A DNA stretch of 18,131 nt from the NCBI GenBank assembly GCA_021813025.1, contig JAKAME010000026.1, forward strand, positions 1 to 18,131, in the 5' to 3' direction. Both the position numbers and the translations under genes were made by a program. Below the pieces are notes generated by a model that was not told the origin of the DNA, searched no databases, and saw only the letters and a program-made list of their open reading frames with translations. The DNA is from Microcaldota archaeon. GTDB taxonomy: Archaea; Micrarchaeota; Micrarchaeia; Anstonellales; Anstonellaceae. Shown here one piece after another: positions 13,063 through 18,131 of this stretch (the first letter of the stretch is position 1; each line of letters opens with the position of its first letter).

Positions 13063-14253
13063 TCACATCCCGAACGCGTGCAGAATTGACGGCACAATCA
13101 AACTCCCCATCACGTGCGTCCGCCGCACGCCAAGCCTCCATGCCAGCACCCCAAGGCCGCTGGCCATGCCCAGCACAAGAAGCCCCAGCCATCCGTCCAG
13201 CAGCCCCGTCATGACAAGAAGATAGAGGGCCAGCAGCCAGCTCATCGACTTCCAGTCAAGCATATGCCAGCGCGGCATCAGCCATTTTCCAACGACAAGA
13301 AGCGCGCCGGTCCCGACAGCCGCTGCTATGGCGAACACGCCCAAAAGAACCGGCAGCTGCGCTTCCGTGATTGGCTCAATCTGCCCAATCATCGCCACCA
13401 CGCCCACGCGTGCGATTCCGGTGCTTGCAGCCGAAGTGAAGGCGAATGTGGTGTGGCTGGCCTCAATCGAGGCCACCAGCGCCAGAAAGTGCGCGGGAGC
13501 GGAGAGAGGCACGGCCAGAGTGGCCAGAGTGGCCACCTGCGCCGGAGTGGAGAGGCCGGGCAGCAAATCAGACAGCCCGCCGAAAACCACGCCAAGCAGG
13601 ATGAAGGGCAGGATGTCTTTCCCAACAGCGCCCATTGATTTCTGCGGCTGCTGTTTTTTCCCAATCGCTTCCCTTTCTTCCCCCATCAGCAGGGCAGGCA
13701 TGGTGAAAAAGCCCACAAAGAGGGCAAAGAGCGGGTCATTGAGGGGAAGATTGAGAGCCATCGCGCCAAGCGCGCCTGCCATCAGGAAAACCACAAGAGC
13801 CAAGCCCGCTTTCTTGATTTCGCGCTCTGCAAGAATAAGAGTGCCTGCAGCCAGCACAAGCAAATAGCCTGTCCATGGCTTGACGGCAGCAAACAGCGCA
13901 GGCAGGATGGGCAGAAGCAGGGGCGAGAGCAGCAGGGCAAGGCCTACGCTCAGCGCGGTAGCCCATGCGCACACTGCCACTGCCTCCAAGCCCCGCCCCT
14001 CGCGCATCATCCGCGCGCCGGGCAGCAGGCCTATTTCCGTTTGTCCGACCGGCGTGGAAACAAGAATGGAGGGCAGGAATTGCAGGGCGAGGCGCACGCC
14101 AAGAAGAGCAACAAGCACAAGAGGCCAAGCCTCGCTTGAGCCAAGCCAGGGTGTGAGGATGGTGCTGATTGAATTTGGATGCAAACCCGGCAGCAGGCTG
14201 GCGAGAATGCCGCCCAGAAGAGCAAAAACAAGAAGAAATGGGTCAATGCTCAT
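13063..14253 (-). CDS. TctA-like integral membrane permease
   Basis: The 396-residue product is nearly all hydrophobic, with around ten predicted membrane segments. The first reads FALLGGILASLLPGLHPN; the PGLHPN motif after helix 1 is characteristic of the archaeal TctA-like family (COG1784). A related internal half-repeat appears near residues 215-235 (GVVFGGLSDLLPGLSTP). Bacterial TctA works with TctB and a periplasmic TctC binding protein in tricarboxylate uptake. No such partners are seen here, so the substrate is unknown. The gene starts four bases after the stop of the OB-fold membrane gene, so the two are surely co-transcribed. Confidence 0.85.
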   Translation of the reverse strand: MSIDPFLLVFALLGGILASLLPGLHPNSISTILTPWLGSSEAWPLVLVALLGVRLALQFLPSILVSTPVGQTEIGLLPGARMMREGRGLEAVAVCAWATALSVGLALLLSPLLLPILPALFAAVKPWTGYLLVLAAGTLILAEREIKKAGLALVVFLMAGALGAMALNLPLNDPLFALFVGFFTMPALLMGEEREAIGKKQQPQKSMGAVGKDILPFILLGVVFGGLSDLLPGLSTPAQVATLATLAVPLSAPAHFLALVASIEASHTTFAFTSAASTGIARVGVVAMIGQIEPITEAQLPVLLGVFAIAAAVGTGALLVVGKWLMPRWHMLDWKSMSWLLALYLLVMTGLLDGWLGLLVLGMASGLGVLAWRLGVRRTHVMGSLIVPSILHAFGM

Positions 14254-14257
14254 TTTC

Positions 14258-14701
14258 TCAATCCATGACTTGTGTCCTGTGCAGCCTCACATAGCGCGTG
14301 CCTCCCGTAGCGGCAGCCACCTCGCCCCATGCCCGCAGTTCCTGCCCCGGCGCAAGCGCCAGAAGCCCCTCGGTTTCAGTTTCCTTCCGGCTTGCGAACA
14401 CCCGCACGCAGCCCTCCCCAATCCCGCAAAGCTGTATTGAAGTGCCTGTGGCGCGCCCGTCCACCTGCTGCACCTGCCCGCTCAGCGCAACCCATTCCCC
14501 CTCCTGCATCAAAGCAACCGAGGCAGGCGAAACTTTCTGGTATGCAGAATCAGTGGGCCAGGCATAGAGCATGAGCAGGCCGGCGCAGAGCATGAGGAAA
14601 AGAAGGATGGTGAGATGGGATGGCGCAAGCTCGATTTTGCCAAGCGAATGCCTGATGCCGTCCAGCGCATGGAAAGCCGTCCGCCTCTCTCCCGCACCCA
14701 T
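14258..14701 (-). CDS. membrane-anchored OB-fold protein
   Basis: The 147-residue product has one membrane segment (about 26-47, TILLFLMLCAGLLMLYAW). A beta-rich domain follows (about 60-147) with the look of an OB fold: WVALSGQVQQVDG, TSIQLCGI, VRVFAS, and LRAWGEVAAATGGTRYVRL. The OB domain probably faces outside. Two cysteines flank the GIGEG loop (QLCGIGEGCVRV). The start is ATG 14701, 27.5 bases from a symmetric TATA box, implying a leaderless mRNA; ATG 14707 is an alternative. It leads a two-gene operon with the TctA-like permease, so an accessory role in transport is possible. Confidence 0.8.
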   Translation of the reverse strand: MGAGERRTAFHALDGIRHSLGKIELAPSHLTILLFLMLCAGLLMLYAWPTDSAYQKVSPASVALMQEGEWVALSGQVQQVDGRATGTSIQLCGIGEGCVRVFASRKETETEGLLALAPGQELRAWGEVAAATGGTRYVRLHRTQVMD

Positions 14702-14724
14702 GCGCATGCTGGAAGCGGGGATGG

Positions 14725-14732
14725 ATTTAAAT
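14725..14732. promoter_or_regulatory. shared palindromic TATA box for the divergent OB-fold and amidohydrolase genes
   Basis: ATTTAAAT is a perfect palindrome centred at 14728.5. It is 28.5 bases from the plus-strand ATG at 14757 and 27.5 bases from the minus-strand ATG at 14701. Both genes can therefore be leaderless transcripts from one box, with only 55 bases between start codons. Confidence 0.65.
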
Positions 14733-14756
14733 GCGATGTCTTGGAAATGCAATCCT

Positions 14757-16064
14757 ATGGGCTATCTCATCCACGGCGCGATGGTTCTTTCGGCGCAGGC
14801 GCCATACTCGTTCAGCCAAAAGGACGTCCTGGTGTCCGACGCGGGCCTGATTGAGAATGTGGCGCCCTCCATTTCCCCCCCATCCTCTTGCGGGCAAATT
14901 GACGCTTCCGGCCATGTCCTCCTGCCAGGCCTTGTAAATGCCCACACGCACGCGGCCATGAGCCTCCTGCGCGGGGTGGGCGACGATTTGCATCTGAATG
15001 AATGGCTGCAAAAAGACGTCTGGCCGCGCGAGAAGAGGATGGACGAGAAAACAATCGAGACGGGCACCAAGCTCGCGCTCTGCGAAATGGTCCGCTCGGG
15101 CATCACCTGCTTCAATGACATGTATTTCCACATGGACGCGGCCGCGCGCGCGGTCCAGCAGTCGGGCATGCGCGCCGTCCTGGGCTATGGCATGATTGAC
15201 ATGGGCGATTTCGGCGGGAAAGGAAGAAAAGAGCTGGCCATCGCAGGGAAATTCGCGGAAAAAATCAGCCGCCAAAACAACCCTCTCATCACATCCTCAA
15301 TCTGCCCGCACGCCACCCACACCTGCTCGGCCGAATTATTGCAGGAGTCGGCCAAGCTGGCGCGCAAGCTCAAGCTCCCTCTTCACATCCATGCCGCCGA
15401 AACAAGAAAAGAGACGGCGGACGTGCTGGCAAAAACGAAAAAGGAGTCAGGCCGGGCCCTGCGCCCCATCGAGTTTCTCGATTCCTGCGGCTGCCTTTCT
15501 TCCCGCACAATTCTGGCGCACGGGGTCTATGCCTCCAAATCGGAAGTGCTGCTCATGGCCCGCCGCTCGTCCTCCCTTGCGCACTGCCCCGTCTCCAACC
15601 TCAAGCTGGCCGGCGGCGGGGCCGCCCCGGTTCCGGAATACGCGCAGGCGGGCGTCAACCTCTCCATCGGAACCGACGGGGCGGCATCCAACAATTCCCT
15701 CAATCTTTTCGAGTCCATGAAGGCCGGCGCGATTGAGCAGAAGAATTTCCGCTTCGATGCCGCGGCAGTAAAGGCCGACGATTATCTGCGGATGGGAACC
15801 GAAGGGGGGGCGAAAGCGCTTGGAATAAAGACGGGAAAAATAGGGAAAGGTTATTTGGCCGACATCGTTTTGCTCGATGCCAAATCCCCGAATCTTGTTC
15901 CTTTCACAAACAATGCAGGCTGGCTGGTGTATGCGGCCGGCCCGCAGAACGTCACCGACGTCATGGCGAACGGCAAGTGGCTCATGCGCGGGCGGAAGCT
16001 GCTCACGCTGGACGAGGAAAAAATAATCGAGTCGGCCCAAAAAGCGGCCGACCGTTTGGGGTAA
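14757..16064 (+). CDS. mtaD: MTA/SAH deaminase family amidohydrolase
   Basis: Members of this metal-dependent family deaminate 5'-methylthioadenosine, S-adenosylhomocysteine or 5'-deoxyadenosine, recycling by-products of SAM chemistry. The 435-residue length is normal. Metal and substrate residues are visible: H63 and H65 in NAHTH, H210, H212 and E215 in LHIHAAET, H255 in LAHGVY, and D307 in SIGTDGAASNN. The block SLAHCPVSNLKLAGG at 273-287 is diagnostic. The start ATG 14757 gives MGYLIHGAMV and sits 28.5 bases from the TATA box; earlier in-frame ATGs lie too near or upstream of it. The exact substrate among the three cannot be settled from sequence. It is divergent from the OB-fold/TctA operon. 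Confidence 0.92.
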   Translation: MGYLIHGAMVLSAQAPYSFSQKDVLVSDAGLIENVAPSISPPSSCGQIDASGHVLLPGLVNAHTHAAMSLLRGVGDDLHLNEWLQKDVWPREKRMDEKTIETGTKLALCEMVRSGITCFNDMYFHMDAAARAVQQSGMRAVLGYGMIDMGDFGGKGRKELAIAGKFAEKISRQNNPLITSSICPHATHTCSAELLQESAKLARKLKLPLHIHAAETRKETADVLAKTKKESGRALRPIEFLDSCGCLSSRTILAHGVYASKSEVLLMARRSSSLAHCPVSNLKLAGGGAAPVPEYAQAGVNLSIGTDGAASNNSLNLFESMKAGAIEQKNFRFDAAAVKADDYLRMGTEGGAKALGIKTGKIGKGYLADIVLLDAKSPNLVPFTNNAGWLVYAAGPQNVTDVMANGKWLMRGRKLLTLDEEKIIESAQKAADRLG

Positions 16065-16068
16065 ATCC

Positions 16069-16075
16069 TTTTTTT
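16069..16075 (+). terminator. T7 run after the amidohydrolase gene
   Basis: Seven T residues start five bases after the TAA stop. Archaeal RNA polymerase commonly terminates at such runs. The run abuts the stop codon of the convergent lipoprotein gene. Confidence 0.45.
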
Positions 16076-17019
16076 CAGTATCCGCCGCTCCCGCTTCCGG
16101 TGTTATAGGTGGCGCTCTGGAAGGCCATCACCCTGTAAATCAGCAGGCTTGCCTCGCTGCCGGTGCCTGTGAGCTGCAGGGCCACGTCATAGCGGTTCTG
16201 CGCGTCGACGCGCACTTCCACCATCTGCCCGTTGCGCAGGCTGGCGGTGCCTATTTCTGCGCCTGCCGCATCCAGTATGCGGACGCTGGCAACCGCCGGC
16301 GTCAGGCTGCGGTCAACGCCCATAAGCTGCGCCCCCAGCGCGGCCGGCGCGGAAACCGTCTGGCCTATGCCGGCGCTCTGGTTGGCCAGCAGCACCGGAG
16401 CCGGGTACTGCAGGGTTATGGTGTAGGAGTTCTCGGGCGCGCCGATGCGCGAGGACGCGGCGCTGGTCGTCAAATCCTGCGCGCGGTAAATCTGCGTCTG
16501 CACCGCGTTGGGGATTCCCTGTCCGACCACGAACACGGCGGCGACGATGTAGTCAACGCCGTCAGGCCCGGTGAATTGGAAGGTCTGGTTGGTGGTCAGC
16601 TCGAACTTCTGCACGCTGTTGCCGCTCTGGTCAAGCAGCTCGTACTGGGCCACGGGAGAGCCCTTGTAATAGATGCCGTCCAGCTGCACCTGCGAGCGGC
16701 CGAATGAGAGCTGCTCGCCTTTTCGCAGCATCGAGATTTTGAGCGCCTTCTTGGGGTCTATGACAGGCTGGCCTGCGGAAGCCGGCGGAGTCACGACCGG
16801 GGTTTGGGGCTCGGTGCCCGGGCTCACATTGGGGGCGCTTGGGGTGCTTGGCGCCGCCGGAGTTGCCGACGTGTTGTTGATTATCTGCCCTACGCCCGGC
16901 GTCTGGCCTGCCGTTGTGGCGTTGGTCGCATTGGGGCCGGCGCTGCCGCCACCTCCGAGGCATCCGCCCAAGATTAGGGCGGCGCCCAAGAGCAATGCCA
17001 GAATCCAAACCGTTCTCAT
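16075..17019 (-). CDS. lipoprotein of unknown function
   Basis: The 314-residue product starts with a hydrophobic signal ending LILGGC, so Cys20 is the likely lipid-modified residue. A Gly-, then Thr/Asn/Pro-rich linker runs to about residue 90. The rest (about 95-314) is beta-rich, with segments such as LSFGRSQVQLDGIYYKG, YTITLQYPAPVLL and RYDVALQLTGTG, like one or two beta-sandwich domains. The start is ATG 17019, with GGTGGG at 17024-17029 upstream; the earlier in-frame codon at 17049 would displace the signal. It follows thrS by 87 bases and may share its transcript. It has the same lipobox-plus-linker layout as the cysteine-rich lipoprotein but no cysteine cluster. I do not recognise the family. 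Confidence 0.83.
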   Translation of the reverse strand: MRTVWILALLLGAALILGGCLGGGGSAGPNATNATTAGQTPGVGQIINNTSATPAAPSTPSAPNVSPGTEPQTPVVTPPASAGQPVIDPKKALKISMLRKGEQLSFGRSQVQLDGIYYKGSPVAQYELLDQSGNSVQKFELTTNQTFQFTGPDGVDYIVAAVFVVGQGIPNAVQTQIYRAQDLTTSAASSRIGAPENSYTITLQYPAPVLLANQSAGIGQTVSAPAALGAQLMGVDRSLTPAVASVRILDAAGAEIGTASLRNGQMVEVRVDAQNRYDVALQLTGTGSEASLLIYRVMAFQSATYNTGSGSGGY

Positions 17020-17106
17020 GTCTCCCACCTCTCTATTCCGCGTATCCAACCGGTTTCTCTTCCTTCCTTATTCAACCTTTCCTTTCAATTCATCCAAATC
17101 CGCTTC

Positions 17107-18131
17107 TTATTCAATCTGCTTCTTTTCCTTCACCATTCCCTTCATGTGCTTGATGAAATCATCAGGCGGCATCTGCACGCGCCGCCCTTTCCTGTCGCGC
17201 ACGTCCAGCCGCCCGTTCTCTATCTCGTTCTTGCCCACGGCCAGCATGTAGGGGATTTTCTGCATCTGCGCGTCGCGTATTTTCGAGGCGATGGTGTCGT
17301 CCCTCTCGTCCAGCACGCTGCGGAAGCCCTCTTTGAGGAACTTCTCGTTCAATGCTTTGGCATAAGCCTTGTGCTCCTTTCCAATCGGCAGCACCGCCAC
17401 CTGCACGGGCGCAAGCCACACCGGGAACGCGCCCGCGTAATGCTCAATCAATATGCCCATGAAGCGCTCCATCGAGCCGTAAATCACGCGGTGGACGACC
17501 GCCGGCATGTGGAGCTGGTCGTCGGCGCCGGTGTAGCGGAGGTTGAATTGCCGCGGGAGCTGGAAATCCACCTGCACGGTGGCGCACTGCCACGAGCGGC
17601 CTATGGCGTCCTTCAGCTTGATGTCAATCTTGGGCCCATAGAACGCGCCGTCGCCGGGGTTGAGCGTGTAGGGCAGGCCGGCCTCTTTCAGCGCCTGGTG
17701 CAAGGCGGCCTCTGCCTTTTTCCATTCTTCAACCTCTCCCATGTGTTTCTGGGGCATGGTCGACAGCTCGGTCGTGTATGTGAATCCGAAAGTCTTGTAG
17801 AATTTGTCCACAAGGCGGATGACGCCCATCACTTCCTGCTCGATTTGCTCCTCTGTCACAAACAAATGCGAATCATCCTGGGTGAATGCGCGCACCCGCA
17901 CCATGCCCGACAGCACGCCGGACAGCTCGTGGCGGTGCACAAGGCCCATCTCGCACAGGCGCAGGGGCAGCTCGCGGTAGGAGCGGGCGGTGCTGCCGAA
18001 AACCAGCATGGCTCCGGGGCAGTTCATGGGCTTGACGGCGAATTGCTGCTCGTCGATTTGGGTGAAATACATGTTCTCCTTGTAGTGGTCCCAGTGGCCT
18101 GACTGGTGCCAGAGCTGCTCGTTCATGATGA
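17107..18131 (-). CDS. thrS: threonyl-tRNA synthetase, bacterial type (C-terminal 341 residues; 5' end beyond window)
   Basis: ThrRS charges tRNA-Thr. The frame is open through the window edge, so the N-terminal TGS/editing region is missing. The class II core is clear: LWHQSGHWDHY, MNCPGAM (zinc-binding Cys), motif 2 RHELSGVLSGMVRVRAF, and TQDDSH (zinc-binding His). Then come YGPKIDIKLKD, MPAVVHR (third zinc ligand) and motif 3 GSMERFMGILIEH. The C-terminal anticodon-binding domain has SKIRDAQMQKIPYMLAVG. The FTQDDxH form and anticodon domain match the common bacterial type rather than the type found in many euryarchaeotes. The lipoprotein gene follows after 87 bases. Confidence 0.97.
   Translation of the reverse strand, partial: IMNEQLWHQSGHWDHYKENMYFTQIDEQQFAVKPMNCPGAMLVFGSTARSYRELPLRLCEMGLVHRHELSGVLSGMVRVRAFTQDDSHLFVTEEQIEQEVMGVIRLVDKFYKTFGFTYTTELSTMPQKHMGEVEEWKKAEAALHQALKEAGLPYTLNPGDGAFYGPKIDIKLKDAIGRSWQCATVQVDFQLPRQFNLRYTGADDQLHMPAVVHRVIYGSMERFMGILIEHYAGAFPVWLAPVQVAVLPIGKEHKAYAKALNEKFLKEGFRSVLDERDDTIASKIRDAQMQKIPYMLAVGKNEIENGRLDVRDRKGRRVQMPPDDFIKHMKGMVKEKKQIE

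Noticed and set aside
13007..13192. N-terminal extension of the cysteine-rich lipoprotein to 13192
   Set aside because: It would bury the signal peptide and lipobox and overlap the end of the TctA-like gene; the TATA box fits the ATG at 13006.
14571..14756. N-terminal extension of the amidohydrolase to 14571
   Set aside because: It overlaps the divergent OB-fold gene and includes the shared TATA box; the family start is near MGYLIHGA.
1..18131. CRISPR array, tRNA, rRNA or transposase
   Set aside because: No regularly spaced repeats, cloverleaf-like element or transposase motif was found on either strand.

Overview
The window looks like a compact, GC-rich archaeal chromosome. Direct evidence is ribosomal protein S8e, a probable KEOPS Cgi121 subunit, TATA boxes about 25-29 bases upstream of start codons (leaderless mRNAs), and GGTG-type ribosome binding sites at internal genes. 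UvrA, UvrB and a bacterial-type threonyl-tRNA synthetase look bacterial in origin. This mix, together with many small orphan membrane proteins and lipoproteins, fits a DPANN-like lineage such as Micrarchaeota or Diapherotrites. That placement is inference; nothing here fixes the taxon.

Layout. 1-4210 (minus): uvrB, an unknown TPR-like protein, then uvrA (3' end cut by the window edge). The uvrA start region carries a near-copy of its own first seven codons, a 31-codon leader ORF and a strong hairpin. 4225-4989 (plus): a lone membrane protein built on five exact 11-residue repeats, flanked by imperfect direct repeats. 5012-5654 (minus): a VapBC-type toxin-antitoxin pair with an inverted repeat over its promoter. 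5745-8956: two divergent genes sharing one symmetric TATA box. One encodes a winged-helix plus long coiled-coil protein; the other has four copies of a roughly 50-residue winged-helix-like unit joined by Pro/Ala/Gly/Ser linkers. 9075-10176 (plus): two small N-terminally anchored proteins that look like diverged tandem paralogs. 10198-11080 (minus): S8e followed by Cgi121. 11177-13006 (minus): a large lipoprotein with Ig-like segments and a 16-cysteine tail. 13063-14701 (minus): a membrane OB-fold protein and a TctA-like permease in a tight operon. 14757-16064 (plus): an MTA/SAH deaminase family amidohydrolase, divergent from the OB-fold gene across another symmetric TATA box. 16075-18131 (minus): a second lipoprotein downstream of thrS (5' end cut).

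How the genes work together. UvrA and UvrB act in nucleotide excision repair; uvrC is not in the window. S8e, Cgi121 and ThrRS serve translation and tRNA maturation. The amidohydrolase probably recycles methylthioadenosine or S-adenosylhomocysteine. The most promising undescribed material is the divergent winged-helix pair, the 11-residue-repeat membrane protein with its flanking repeats, and the rearranged uvrA leader. No tRNA, rRNA, CRISPR array or transposase was seen.
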